Of a DNA stretch of 32,304 bases, positions 22,301-32,304 are shown one piece after another (within the stretch, counting starts at the first letter, position 1; each line of letters starts with the position of its first letter). Location: NCBI GenBank assembly GCA_003254885.1, contig QANT01007459.1, forward strand, positions 1 to 32,304, read 5' to 3'. A program made the translations under genes and the position numbers. The notes under the pieces are model-generated. The model did no database searches, was not told where the DNA came from, and was given only the letters and a program-made list of their open reading frames with translations. The DNA comes from Purshia tridentata. Its lineage: Eukaryota; Streptophyta; Magnoliopsida; Rosales; Rosaceae.

Positions 22301-24528
22301 TTAGTTTATAAGAACCACATAACATAGAATCGTACACAGACATTTAGAAGGAAAGACAAAGAAACATATATAAGTAAAAGAAGAGCAGTTTCCTAAGAAG
22401 ATTAAAGCAAAACAGCCCAGAAGCCATAAACTGCCTCAATAAATAGACAATAGCACCCTCATCTTAAAACTCCACTAAGGAGAATGGATGATATGGGTGA
22501 AGGCCACAATTACTGCTAGGCATTCATTAACCAGATCCAATTACAAGATAAATAAGATGTAAATAGCAATTACTGCCTGCCTTGTGAAACTGAAACCTCG
22601 TCTTCAAAGTGAGCCTATAGAGCAGTCGTAAAATTTCTCCAGACTTGCCATGACATCTACAAACCAGTTGAAGCACATGCAAATAAAAGGATAATTCGCA
22701 TAAAACAATTTTGATCAATTTAAGCATGTCTACAATCTACAATTGTCAGCATCCATAGAGGTCAACAAAGAATTTGTACGAATACTAGAATCATTATGAA
22801 GGCATCTTCAACAGGTAATTGGAGATGACATAAAAAAGTTCTAGCTACCAGTAATCAGTCAGAAATCCGACTCACCTCCAATGGTGTCATCAATTCTAAA
22901 GGCTTCTCCCAACTAGATTGCCTAGTTCTTCTGTTGAAATAATATCTGAAAAGATGAATCTATCAGTAAAGAAAAATAACAGAAGGAAGAACACATAAGG
23001 TCATCAAGAATTTCATAACATAAAAGTAGAAAGTAACTCTCGGACATATGACTGCAGAGAGAATTATAAATTACCTTCTCCCATCAGCCGACATATGCTC
23101 TTGCCAATCAGAAGAGGAATGCTGTGTTTGACTAGGAACATTTCCAGCCTGAAATTTAGAAAAGTAGAAATTACAAAAGAAAATAAAAATCCAGTCATTT
23201 TTCATGTGATGGTAAATATAATGGATGCACGTGATTCCTAAATCAGGAGTCAAAGAAATATCAGCGTGATTTCATGACCTTGTAAAATTTTAATAGTGTT
23301 GAAGGTAACTGAATTACAATAAGAAAAGCACTTACAGAATCTGTGAAAGATGTGCCTGAAGGTTGTTGGCCAGGCTGCTGTACTGGTATAACTGCCGCAC
23401 CCTGATTACTGGAGGGCATCCATGCCTGTCCTGCAGCAGGTACAAGATGTGCTTGCACTTGAGACGGCTGAAACTGGGATGAAGGATTGACATTGTTCTG
23501 TGGTTGGGCAAAAGAAGGCGGTGCAAACTGAAAATATTCAAATTATGTAAATATGTGAAAAAATGTGATTTGTGAAATCAAAGAAAACACATAACCAAAG
23601 ATAAAAGTAGTGTGATCTTACCATATATGATGAAGAATAAGGCATTCCAGGCATCTGATTATTGAAAGGCGGAGCAGGTTGCTGAGACTGTAATGGGACA
23701 GATGTACCTGGCCTCGTCTGAATGTACGGACCAGGCTGACTTGGCCTGGGAGGATACGGCTGCATTGGTTGAGAATATTGTAATTGCTGACTTTGACTAG
23801 CAGGCATCCCAACATTTGAAGAAGGAATACCTTGTCCCACAGGCTGAAATTGTTGGGAAGCTGGTGTCATAAACTGTTGCCCTTGTTGTGGTTGAACCAC
23901 TGGTCGATACTGCATCAAAGGGATTCGTACATACCACACTTATTAATAATCTGTTGGAAAGTAGAGACCACAAAGACACAAAACACAGGAAGGAGAAGAA
24001 ATTACTTGAAGAGGTAAGGGTGAACCATAACTTTGAGAACCCATGGAAGCAACTGCAGGAGGCCGAAGTGGCTAATCCATAGAGAGTGGGAGAGACCAAA
24101 GGGAAAAATTAAATTAAAAAAAAAAACATAAATAAATAGCATATGCCTTTTAGGAAAGAATTACATAAACGGGGTTACTGAAATACATTTATTTATATAT
24201 TTCAATTGATAAAAATATTGGACCATTTAAACAATGATGACAGAAAAATGAAGTTGGCTTGTCCCTCATAAGCCAGAATCAATAGTCAATTACATACAGA
24301 ACAAAAATAAGTCATAATCATAATCCACAGGACAAATTGTAACAAAATTGATTGAGATATATCGATTCTTGATAGAAGCTACCATGTTTGGATGCTATTT
24401 AATGAAAACCTCAGCTGCAATTAGCTTAATCAATATCTCAATAAACTCATATGATGACTACTGCTTAATCCATAATGAGGTTAGAAGTTAAGTACCTGCG
24501 CAGATGAGGACTGAGGGTTATTCGCCAT
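16372..24528 (-). CDS. PRP40A: Pre-mRNA-processing protein 40A (WW/FF-domain splicing factor)
   Basis: Predicted nuclear U1-snRNP-associated splicing factor, 1023 aa; the family's WW domains bind proline-rich partners, including the RNA polymerase II CTD in Arabidopsis. Gln/Pro-rich N-terminus (1-193), WW1 (W208-P233), WW2 (W249-P274), Ser/Pro linker, six FF repeats (about 460-870), then a Lys/Glu/Arg tail with [13 protein letters not shown] and six Gln before the end. Exons, 5' to 3': 24528-24496, 24071-24006, 23909-23622, 23527-23336, 23148-23075, 22945-22876, 21252-21200, 21064-21007, 20926-20556, 20447-20375, 20042-19944, 19853-19785, 19703-19626, 19490-19404, 19315-19281, 19159-19054, 18963-18883, 18794-18702, 18627-18574, 18500-18384, 18263-18165, 18035-17988, 17918-17826, 17525-17418, 17333-17269, 17135-17033, 16915-16613, 16527-16372. 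All junctions are GT-AG with frame kept; total 3072 bases. The first ATG opens [11 protein letters not shown]. Domain order separates it from the shorter PRP40C type; A versus B was judged from the sequence only. Confidence 0.95.
21412..21440. other. Ambiguous base and C-run inside a PRP40A intron
   Basis: CCC, one N at 21415, then twelve C (21416-21427) and a GC-rich GGCGCCCGCGCGG in otherwise AT-rich intron DNA. The only ambiguous base in the window sits here. It is probably a sequencing or assembly problem at a homopolymer; it lies in the 1623-base intron 21253-22875 and does not affect the coding sequence. Confidence 0.8.
22249..22272. repeat. (GA)12 microsatellite in PRP40A intron
   Basis: Twelve perfect GA units in the largest PRP40A intron, preceded at about 22175-22200 by a GT/GC-rich purine-pyrimidine alternating stretch. 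A likely length-polymorphic marker. Confidence 0.95.
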
Positions 24529-25035
24529 TTCAGCGCATAAGCTGTCCACTCAAGACAACTGCAAAAATCAGCTGAATTAAGCATGAATTCTGATATTGAA
24601 ATCAAACACTCAAATGCGCCTAGGCCCATGTATACACTGATTCTATTTAGACTTTCCATATCTACGTGCACATTTACTAAAAATGAGCTCAACCACCTCT
24701 ATATATAAGATATAAGCCTGCAGGTCAATCAAATTGGTCTCTGCACTTAAAACCTAGGGCTACTGATGAGGAAACAAAAAAGCAAAAAACGAAGAAGAAA
24801 AGAATGACCAAAATTTTGAATTTGATGGGGGAGGGGGAGAAAAAATACTTACAGAGTGGCGATTAGTTATGCGAGAACTTGTTGCCGTTGACGTGCGGAA
24901 GAGGTAGGATCTCTGTGTCTGTGACTGTGTATTTAGCACTCTCAGATGCTGTGCTAGGGTTTAAGAGCGATTGTTAAGAAAGAGAGCTCAACAAATCAGA
25001 GACGACAGCCAGTTATCGATTCTTCTAATATTAAC
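24529..25035 (-). promoter_or_regulatory. PRP40A 5' UTR, 5'-UTR intron and core promoter
   Basis: The leader appears split. The second UTR exon ends at 24558, where TTTTTGCAG|TTGTCTTG is a good acceptor. The intron runs 24559-24852, with donor CACTCT|GTAAGTAT. The first UTR exon starts somewhere between 24853 and about 24970. No ATG occurs in the proposed spliced leader. A telo-box (AAACCCTA on the minus strand, 24955-24962) lies at the probable transcription start, a common arrangement in plant RNA-processing and translation genes. Confidence 0.55.
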
Positions 25036-26081
25036 CCTTTGTATCGCTGAATTTACACACAGTAACAAGTTGAGCGTTTGTGGTTCGGGTCAATTTTAAC
25101 GGGCCGGAAGGTTGACCAACCCGCACTCTGTTATTTTGTTTCTTGGATGCGAACGTTGGTTAAATCCAATTTGGACCTTACCCGCCAAATTGTAATTAGT
25201 TTTCTTTTTTATTTTATTTGTAACTTTAGTAATTACGAAAATTATAACTGAAATTCTCATATTATCATGTGCCCCATCAATTGGTGACTATTATTGATCC
25301 ATAATTTATATTTTCATGTTTATTAATTGATATGTATGTTTTGAACTAGTATTTTGCAACCCTCTCATTTCTTAACACACTCATAAAATATATTTAAGCT
25401 AAAGTTGGCATCCAACTTTCACCATACAATTTATAATGGGAAAATGTCAAATGTGGTCGCTATAGTTTAGGTTGTTTTCTCACTTGGTCTTGGATCCAAA
25501 TCCTACTTGGTTTGTAATATAATCAAAATTTCTTTAATTTTATAATAATATATTTATTAAATGTTTATATAAAAATAGATTCATACTCACAATTTATTTA
25601 AGGAATAAATGTTTCGTGATATTTTCAAAGAGTAATCCAGTCATAAAAAGTCATAATAAATGCATTAGTTAAATATTCAATTGCCACGTCAGTTTTGAAA
25701 AAGTCAATTTAACCTTTATTATAACTCTTATAACATTTAAATTAGGAAAAATAATGGTCATTAAAAAATTTCAAATTCTTGTAGAACTCTGTTTAATCTG
25801 AATCATTGGCCTCCAAGCTAAATAGAAAATATTGTGAAAAAAAAAAACTTAAAAGCCATGTTCCCGTCAGATCCTACAGAACCACCATCCAATATATCTT
25901 CACCATTTCATCATCTTCCCATCGGAAATTGGCATAACATGGCTCAGAGCAAAAAGTTAATAGGAAGCCACATTAATTGTGATGATATTATGTTAATCAT
26001 ACCAAATTGCGATATTAAAATTGTGATCCCTCTAATATCACTCAAAATAGTATAGTCCAAAATTAGAAGGAAGATAATAGA
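25036..26081. other. Intergenic, AT-rich, no gene seen
   Basis: No supported gene; the open frame at 25834-26055 has no domain or coding signature. The stretch 25443-25515 (GGTCGCTATAGTTTAGG and CACTTGGTC) looks like the degenerate 'ggtccctatagttt' sequence found in many dispersed plant repeats, and may be transposon-derived. Confidence 0.5.
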
Positions 26082-26148
26082 TATCAGTTAGTTTAATCGA
26101 TAAACTCCCTTAATCGTACAAAGATCGAGGTTGAGATCGAAATCACAT
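26082..26148 (+). mobile_element. Possible SINE head (tRNA-like A and B boxes)
   Basis: ATATCAGTTAGTTTAATCG resembles a tRNA-type A box. About 45 bases later GAGGTTGAGATCGAAATC resembles a B box (consensus GGTTCRANNCC). Order and spacing suit a tRNA-derived SINE, but both boxes are imperfect and no poly(A) end or target-site duplication was identified. Most likely an old fragment, if it is one. Confidence 0.3.
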
Positions 26149-26379
26149 ATTTGGTCATTATGATGCGTTCGTGTGGATACAGTAAAGATTATATCCATGA
26201 AAGTTGACAAAACGAAAAACAGAGAAAATAAAAGTTGAAAAACAGAGGAAAGATAGGTTGAAAAACAGAGAAAGCTGCATATCTGAAATCACAAAATCTT
26301 ATCAATATATGATGAAGCGTTTGGTGAACACACAAGCCAAAAACACACATCCTAGCTATATATTTGAAAGCAGGAGTAC

Positions 26380-26889
26380 TCAGAGTGCTCTGTCTCTCTG
26401 ATAAGGAAGCTTTGAGACCTTCACAAAACTATCATCCCTAACACTGCTAGATCGTTTACAAGAGAAGCCAGCAAACAGACTCCTGAGTCCAGATCCGAAG
26501 TCATACTTCTTTTGTGACAACGACGACGTTTTGCAGCCTTTTTTTGCGAGCTTGGCCGGCTTGGTGCACTCTTGGAAGGCAAGCAAAAAAGGGTCTTCAT
26601 GGATTTTAAGACCCTTCACGGAGGAGCTTCTCGAGAGAGGCTGAAAAGTGCAGGGAGGGAGAGGCAGTTGAAAATCATGGAGGGTAACCCTAGAGGTATC
26701 TCGTGGAGAAAAACTTGTATGAAACTGTTCCGAAGGACAAGGTGGGGGTGGTAGTTTAGGTAGCACAAACTCAGAGTCCTTATTTTTTAAGGACTGTGTC
26801 TCTTTTTCTTTGGAGACCCCAGGTTTGTTTTCCCATGAGAAGGGCACGTTTGCTGGTGAGTATTGGACCTTGTGGCTATGAGTGCTCAT
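26380..26889 (-). CDS. DUF688 family protein, copy 1
   Basis: Single-exon protein of 169 aa, function unknown. Conserved blocks of the plant DUF688 family are visible in order: VPFSWENKPG (15-24), a PKLPPPPCP proline patch (about 44-52), HEDPFLLAFQECTKP (about 97-111) and SSSVRDDSFVKVSKLP near the C-terminus. No signal peptide, membrane segment or catalytic motif is seen; the protein is basic and Ser-rich. A minus-strand TATA box (TATATATAA within 26939-26949) lies 50-60 bases before the ATG. It shares all four blocks with the gene at 27984-28514, so the two form a diverged tandem pair. The start is the only in-frame ATG preceding the first conserved block. Confidence 0.85.
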   Translation of the reverse strand: MSTHSHKVQYSPANVPFSWENKPGVSKEKETQSLKNKDSEFVLPKLPPPPCPSEQFHTSFSPRDTSRVTLHDFQLPLPPCTFQPLSRSSSVKGLKIHEDPFLLAFQECTKPAKLAKKGCKTSSLSQKKYDFGSGLRSLFAGFSCKRSSSVRDDSFVKVSKLPYQRDRAL

Positions 26890-27983
26890 ACTTGCTTGGT
26901 TTCTATGATATGGAATTGCTTACAAGGATCAATGAGAATTATATATATGAGGATCAAAGGGTTTGTTATGCTTTTTTCACCGGCAAAAGTCCAATAGGTC
27001 CAAGAGAATAAAACGCGAAGGGATCTTGGGTATGGCCTTTTTCAATCACTAGTTGCTGATAAGGGCAAATTTTTTATGGGTTTGTTCTTTTATATATGAC
27101 AGGGCAATAGCCAAAAAATCCTATAAAACTTTTATTTCAGATCTTCATTTCATAATCTTTAATGAAATCTGAAATTTTAACTTGCATATATAAATTGGCT
27201 TAAACATAAAATAAAGGATTTTGAGAGGTAATATGAAGAGGGCTGAGCTTCAAAGAGAACAACAAAATAATAGGAAAGAATCTGCTTTTAAATCGATACA
27301 AAATCCTTGATACATATTCTTCTCATATCTCACAAAATCCAAATCTTTAAGGTATTAGGAGGCTATTTATGTAAACCACCAAGCAAAGTTACAAATGTGG
27401 ACAATATCATATATGAAAGATTACAAAATTATTTTGCTCTCTGAATTTTTGCATAGTTATCAATGAAAGATTGAAAGGAAAAGACAATGAAGGAGAGAGA
27501 GCGACATTAAAAAAATTATGGGGATATAGAAGGAAGACTGTGCTATCGTGGGCCAACCTCATTGAAATGCTTGATGGAGAATGAGTTCTAAGGGCCAATG
27601 AGACAAACTTGGAGGTTTGACTCAGTTCATATTTAACCTTACATGTAGAAAAGACACAAGCTAGAGACATGTATGCTACATTTAAAAATCAAAGTTGAAA
27701 AATTCTCTTTTCTCATGCCAAGGGACAAAAGTCCCTAGTATTTTTCTTTATATGTTCAAGCCAAACGAATTACTATACTGTCTTAAAAAAAAAACAAAAA
27801 AAGAATCACTATATTGACTTAATAAAATTGCTCTTAAGGAGTAACATTTGCACATCATTAACCAAATATAATTTTATTAACTTTGATATATGGTGAATAA
27901 CATCGTGATACACCACATAAAAAGCTATAATTGAAATAGGAAAATCAAGGAAAAACAAGCGAATAATCCATTTCCCTCTTTAA
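26890..27983. other. Spacer between the two DUF688 genes
   Basis: About 1.1 kb, AT-rich. The right end should hold the 3' UTR of the second DUF688 gene and the left end the promoter of the first. An open frame at 27407-27670 (minus) has no recognisable feature and is not called. Confidence 0.5.
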
Positions 27984-28514
27984 TCATTTGTATTTAGGAG
28001 GTTGGGGCATATTTACTATACTGTCATCCCTAACAGCGCAGGAGTACATACATGAGAGGGTAAACATGGTCTTTTTCTTCCCTGCTGCAGCATACTTTTC
28101 ATTACCATTAGTAACCCCAGGTGGATCAATAGCGGTGGTGGTGCATTTGATGAAAGCTGCCACAAAAGGGTCTTCATGGTCTTTTTGAACACCTCCTAAT
28201 GGGTTTCTAAATGAATTAGGGTGCTGAAACTGAGCAGAGAACAGAGGAAGACAACTTTGCCAATCAAACAACACAAACCTAGCACTACCACTCCTACTAG
28301 TACTTTGCGTTTGTGATATTAGACGAGGAGGAGGTGTGAGCTTTAAGGTTAAGTGCTCCATATCCAAATGATCAGACAGTAATCTATGATTATGTGCTGC
28401 TTCAACCTTAGACATCCCAGGTTGTTTCTCCCATGAGAAGGGTACATTGACTACCGGAGAGAACCGCCGCGACGTCGTTGCCTCACTGTCACTTGATATC
28501 CTTCTCCGGTGCAT
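27984..28514 (-). CDS. DUF688 family protein, copy 2
   Basis: Single-exon protein of 176 aa, function unknown. It has the same ordered blocks as the gene at 26380-26889: VPFSWEKQPG (24-33), a TPPPR proline patch (about 60-64), DHEDPFVAAFIKCTT (about 113-127) and CAVRDDSIVNMPQPP at the C-terminus. Outside the blocks the two are poorly alignable, so the duplication is old or the family is fast-evolving. The N-terminus MHRRRISSDSE is Arg/Ser-rich. A TATA-like CTATTTAAAGG on the minus strand (28581-28591) is about 70 bases before the ATG. It lies in the same orientation as PRP40A and copy 1; no functional link is implied. Confidence 0.85.
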   Translation of the reverse strand: MHRRRISSDSEATTSRRFSPVVNVPFSWEKQPGMSKVEAAHNHRLLSDHLDMEHLTLKLTPPPRLISQTQSTSRSGSARFVLFDWQSCLPLFSAQFQHPNSFRNPLGGVQKDHEDPFVAAFIKCTTTAIDPPGVTNGNEKYAAAGKKKTMFTLSCMYSCAVRDDSIVNMPQPPKYK

Positions 28515-28599
28515 GGTGTATATAAATTGGTGTGCTATGTAGTATATATGTTCTGGTGGAAATGCAAACTGGTAATGTGTCCTTTAAATAGGTAGCTAA

Positions 28600-29300
28600 G
28601 TCGTTTTGTTAATTTCTGTTAGGTCCGTAGCTCTAATTAAATTGGAGGCATGCATAGCAGCACAAATGAATAATGGGAAAAAGATCGCGGGCTGCTTTTC
28701 AGTTTGCGTCATTAGAAACGTAGAAAAGTTGCCACCAACTTTATTTATAGCTCGGTTAGCTACATATAACAAACTCGGATTTGATGGCTAATGTTAACTT
28801 TCTAGTACAGTCAAAATTTAAATCTAAAATATTCTTAATTTGGTATATATGCTAATAATATGAAGTTATTAATTCGATATGGCTACGCCAATGTATCATT
28901 ACAATAAATATATATTGAGCTAGGTTTATTGTTTGTAAAGAAAAATGATTGTATATGACCGTAATACTATTACGTAATGTCACCTAATTCATTTATTATA
29001 ATAAAAGTGGAAGGGGGAGCTTATAATTTAAGATTTTAGTATTTTAGATATGAATAATTGTATACATGTTATGAGTTTAATGGATTAGTCTTAATGTCAC
29101 GTGGTATTATGATCACATATTAAATTATCGTTTGAAACATACTTTAAATTGGGTTTAAATCACACAATTTTAACAATTAAAACCAAGATTATCTTCCATT
29201 TTAATATCGTGGAACATTGATCTAGTCTTTAACTTCGAAAATAAGCTAACAATTAACAAAGTTCAATTTTTTATTTTTGTTTGAAGTTGAAGCTATAAAA
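28600..29300. other. Intergenic, no gene seen
   Basis: AT-rich sequence with no supported gene on either strand. The short open frame 28606-28791 has no recognisable feature. Confidence 0.5.
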
Positions 29301-29309
29301 TCTTGATAT

Positions 29310-29498
29310 GTTATGGGCCCAATTTTTCAACAAGAATCAGGCTTCTCTCTTCAATTTTAGTCCAACTTCCAAGTTTTTTGAGTTGGCCCAACCCAATAAG
29401 TGAACGAATACGACAAGTCGTTTAAACCGGGAAAAGGCTCAACAACATTTTCACCGCATTCTTAGGCTAGGGTTTCCTCTACCTCTCTCTATAAAGTT
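29310..29498 (+). promoter_or_regulatory. Promoter-like module with site II boxes and telo-box
   Basis: Contains TGGGCC (29314-29319), its reverse complement GGCCCA (29385-29390), a telo-box on the minus strand (TAGGGTTT, 29468-29475), a CT-rich stretch and CTATAAAG (29490-29497), all within 190 bases. In plants, paired site II elements plus a telo-box are typical of promoters of ribosomal-protein, mitochondrial and other housekeeping genes. No convincing gene follows, so this may be a promoter left from a lost gene, the promoter of a non-coding RNA, or of a small protein at 29499. Confidence 0.4.
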
Positions 29499-29705
29499 AT
29501 GCAAGCAGTAAGGAGCCTATGCGGCCATCAGTTGCCTCTTAGTTGTGAGCAAACTGCTTTGGACTTGTTTCATTGGTTCAGTGTTCAAAGCTCAAAAGTT
29601 ATACTGCCTCCAAATCACTGCAAACACTGTCAAATATGTTTTCAAATCCTTCATACTGGTTTTGTTGATTCCATTGTTGTTTGTGTGTATAGTGTGAATG
29701 TGTAG
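29499..29705 (+). CDS. Doubtful 68-aa ORF after the promoter-like module
   Basis: The first ATG after the module at 29310-29498 opens a frame for MQAVRSLCGHQLPLSCEQTA and 48 more residues, unusually Cys/His-rich at the centre (CKHCQIC). No family was recognised. A CA|GTAAGG donor-like site sits nine bases after the ATG, so this could instead be the first few bases of a spliced gene. Without expression or homology it is only a candidate. Confidence 0.2.
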   Translation: MQAVRSLCGHQLPLSCEQTALDLFHWFSVQSSKVILPPNHCKHCQICFQILHTGFVDSIVVCVYSVNV

Positions 29706-30488
29706 TGTGGTATGTGAAATGGGTTTGTTGCGGTGATTATAAAAATTCCTCGTTCTGAATGCTATAGCCATGGCATGACAGACACCTTTACACCCATAGA
29801 ATATGAGCAACACAAACACCCACCTATTTCAATCATTTTAATTTTGATTTCCTTTTATTTGGTTGAAATATCTTGATTTTATCTGATTTATTTATTTATT
29901 TGGAGACCGTTATAATTGAAGGATTATGCTTCATGTTGTTTGATGCTTTGTTTTCTTAATGACAATAACTGTATTGGCTCCAGCTTCCATAGACTTATGT
30001 TTGATTCTTGAAATTACTTTAAAGTGCTGAATGACCTTTTGTTGATGTTAAATTTTTGTCAACAAAGAAATTAACTGTGTAAACACAATAAATAGTTTAT
30101 TGGTTTATCTAATTTGGTATATGTCCATGAATTATAGTTCTATATTTTCACTATAATAAGAAGATTACTCTTACATAGATAGCATTGTAATTTGTAAACG
30201 TAAAGGTAGATGAATGCCCTTTTGTAGTGTAGGAGAGTCTTCTTAATTTATGAAGAAGAAAAGAAAAATCTCATTGTTTATGTTCTTATGTGGTGTCAAT
30301 GGCATTAGACCAATACATGGTATGAACAAATCTATTTGTATAGATCTGATTTTGCTGTGATATTGGCCTAGAGCCTTCTTGTCTCACATTGGACCTTAAC
30401 ACGAGGGAGGGCTCTTTCTCTTTGCTTTCATATTTAAGTAACCTCCTCATTTAAACAAAAGATCTCGCCATCTATTCATATGTTTTAT
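29706..30488. other. Intergenic, no gene seen
   Basis: AT-rich, without supported ORFs. The stretch 30380-30460 (TGTCTCACATTGGACC and a following GAGGGAGGGCTC) resembles degenerate plant retroelement sequence, but no LTR pair or primer-binding site was found. Confidence 0.45.
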
Positions 30489-30637
30489 GAGAACAAATTT
30501 GATCATCACCTTTCAATGGTGATGAGTATCACCACCATACTCTTTTTATGCCATAATTATTTTCTAAGGTACTTGGTATTATTATTGTAAGGTGGTAATG
30601 CTCACCACTATTAAGGGTAGTGAGCAAATTTTTTCTC
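30489..30637. mobile_element. Foldback MITE-like element
   Basis: About 149 bases with long imperfect terminal inverted repeats. The left arm 30489-30536 (GAGAACAAATTTGATCATC...) and the reverse complement of the right arm 30591-30637 (GAGAAAAAATTTGCTCACT...) align over roughly 48 positions at about three-quarters identity, both ending ACCACC. A 54-base loop lies between (30537-30590). It encodes nothing. Size and structure fit a non-autonomous miniature inverted-repeat element. No clear target-site duplication was identified, so the superfamily is open. Confidence 0.65.
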
Positions 30638-32200
30638 TTTCACTTTATGGCTTTTATAAAGAGTAAACATTGTGAAAATGCAAAACTACTTTTGTGAATG
30701 TAACTCAAATTGAGTAAACCATGAAAAATCTAGTCTTAAATCTTGTTGTTTATCAAATGTTAGCTATTCAAGTCTTGTTAGCTATTTAAGTTGTGATTAT
30801 AAACATTTTATAGGAGTTGTCTTATATACATGGAGCATTTTACAGTTGTGCTTTGTGCTTAGCAAACTCCATAAATTAACTTTGGTGGTGTTTAAAGCCC
30901 TATTTGACAGCATAAACAAATCCAGAGCTTAGGGTTACGCACACCTCCACATCTGCTTTAATGTAATATGCCAGTATTTAAACTAGTATGCTTACCCAGA
31001 TTGCTTTGTGCTTAACTAATGTTTGTCTTGGTAATCTGTTTCACTAAATTGGAAAAATTTACTTTTTTCTGAAAACATTTTTCTTATGAAACTTGTCGAG
31101 CACTTAAATAAAGGTTTAGAAATGTACAGAGTTGTGATCAATGAAATAGTTTAAAGGTTTGGTCCCGTCCTATATCATTAGATTTGTGGAATGAATCTTT
31201 ATCATAAATATGTAGAAACTTTGAGAACTCTCCCCTGGTAACTAGAATATTTTGTGTCTTCACTTTGGCTTGAAAGGAAAAAAAGTGAGGCCGCCCATTG
31301 TAATAGGTTGTATTTCCTTTTGTATTAGTGTTCATTTTCGAAGAGGGTAGGTTCTGGTTCAGTATACTGAAGAGAAATTGATCAAAAGGTTTAAGATCTT
31401 GGTTCACAATTTAGCATGTGAAGAGCCTTTGAAAATTTTGAAGTGCCATGTATGGTAAATTCTACTCTCAAATTGTAAATGAAAGATGGTTTGCTACCCA
31501 GAATGGAAGATAGTTTCATTCACTCCTTAATAAATGATTTTCTCTGGTTTCTGAATTTAATTCTTAGAAATCGCGGACAAAAAAAAAATCTTAGAAATTT
31601 AACCCAAATTGAGAGAAATTACTTAAGTGCCCTTGGATGAAATGCACTTTAGAAATTTGGTAAAGTTCTTTTTGTTTTCTTTATAGACTTCTTAAAATTT
31701 TTAGAATTTTGAGTCTCAAGAAATACTCGAACCACTAGTGCTTCACACTCGAATGTCACATTTCTAAAAGACTGAAAAAAGTTTTCATTAAAATTTAGAT
31801 TATATTTCTAAATTTTCTTTTTTGTATTGGGTCAATTCTTAAGCAAAAAACAAAAAATTTTTAGGGTGTTTTTTTGTTGATTTTATCGAGTTTATATGTT
31901 GTAAATTTCTAATACAAAGTGTACTTCTAGTTTATATCAACAATAAAGCATGACACCTTAATGTCGAGATTCCACCACATGGGGCTATAATATGTTTTAT
32001 GAGCTGGGTTTTTTCTTCGGAGGATCTCAAACAATCTTTTTTTAGCTAAAACCCTAAAAACCAACAAATAATTTAACTTTTATGAATGAATATTCATTAT
32101 CATACAAGAGCCAATAGATTTCCCTTTACATTTTCGTGTAATGCTATTTGATAATCCTAATTGATAAGTTTCACAAATTTTGTGTGAATTGAGATTAACC
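30638..32200. other. Intergenic, no gene seen
   Basis: AT-rich sequence; the open frame at 31138-31407 (minus) has no recognisable domain or splice partner. GCCCTATTTGACAGC at about 30897 resembles MITE termini, without a matching second end. Confidence 0.5.
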
Positions 32201-32209
32201 TAATTGTCC

Positions 32210-32275
32210 GAAAATAAAAACTCTTCATTACATATTGGAGTTCAAATCCTCCTTCTCAATATAAAAAAAAAAAGA
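32210..32275 (+). mobile_element. Possible SINE 3' part with poly(A)
   Basis: GGAGTTCAAATCCTCC (about 32238-32253) has the form of a tRNA T-arm, or pol III B box with a four-base stem, and is followed about ten bases later by an A-run at 32262-32273. No good A box was seen upstream. It could be a SINE fragment or coincidence. Confidence 0.2.
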
Positions 32276-32304
32276 AATAAGTGTGACAAAACCTCATCCC
32301 GCCA

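Noticed and set aside
22123..22343. Frames around the GA/GT microsatellites
   Set aside because: They arise from simple repeats inside a PRP40A intron.
27407..27670. 87-aa minus-strand frame between the DUF688 genes
   Set aside because: No domain, no conserved motif and ordinary AT-rich composition; most likely chance.
31138..31407. 89-aa minus-strand frame near the right end
   Set aside because: No recognisable motif, no promoter or splice context; judged random.
1..32304. CRISPR array, phage, operon or other prokaryotic defence-type system
   Set aside because: All confident genes are plant nuclear genes, the larger ones with spliceosomal introns; there are no regularly spaced repeats and no prokaryotic gene clusters.

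Overview
The window is nuclear DNA from a flowering plant, most likely a eudicot and plausibly a woody rosid; I cannot fix the genus. It is AT-rich, its genes carry many short GT-AG introns, and its long intergenic stretches hold microsatellites and decayed transposon-like sequence. All six confident genes are plant-type nuclear genes. I see no organelle, bacterial or viral segment and no RNA gene.

Layout, left to right. (1) 567-1001 (+): intronless group-S bZIP transcription factor, closest to Arabidopsis bZIP4. (2) 1002-4961: 4 kb without a gene, ending in a promoter with E2F-like, MSA-like and site II-like elements. (3) 4962-10029 (+): 18-exon KIN-7 (CENP-E-like) kinesin resembling Arabidopsis KIN7N/ZCF125. 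The bZIP4-KIN7N neighbourhood matches the Arabidopsis At1g59530-At1g59540 order as I recall it. (4) 10030-13483: mostly non-genic, with a decayed minus-strand fragment of an RBM18-type RRM protein at 10938-11202. (5) 13484-14808 (+): three-exon protein with a DUF4378-like C-terminus and TRM-like N-terminal motif. (6) 14809-16371: intergenic, with a recent imperfect direct repeat. (7) 16372-24528 (-): 28 coding exons of PRP40A, the WW/FF-domain splicing factor, in a gene of about 8.6 kb that also has a 5'-UTR intron. (8) 24529-26379: promoter and AT-rich intergenic DNA. (9) 26380-26889 and 27984-28514 (-): two single-exon DUF688 proteins, a diverged tandem pair. (10) 28515-32304: no convincing gene, but a promoter-like module near 29310-29500 and a foldback MITE-like element at 30489-30637.

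The genes do not form one pathway: the window is an ordinary gene neighbourhood (transcription factor, mitotic-type kinesin, possible microtubule-associated protein, splicing factor, two small unknowns). Exon models were built by hand from splice sites and reading-frame continuity. The kinesin model gives 844 aa and the PRP40A model 1023 aa, both with frame kept through every junction. I found no evidence for a new biological system; the best leads are the RBM18-like pseudogene, the foldback element, the direct repeat, the kinesin promoter and the orphan promoter-like module.
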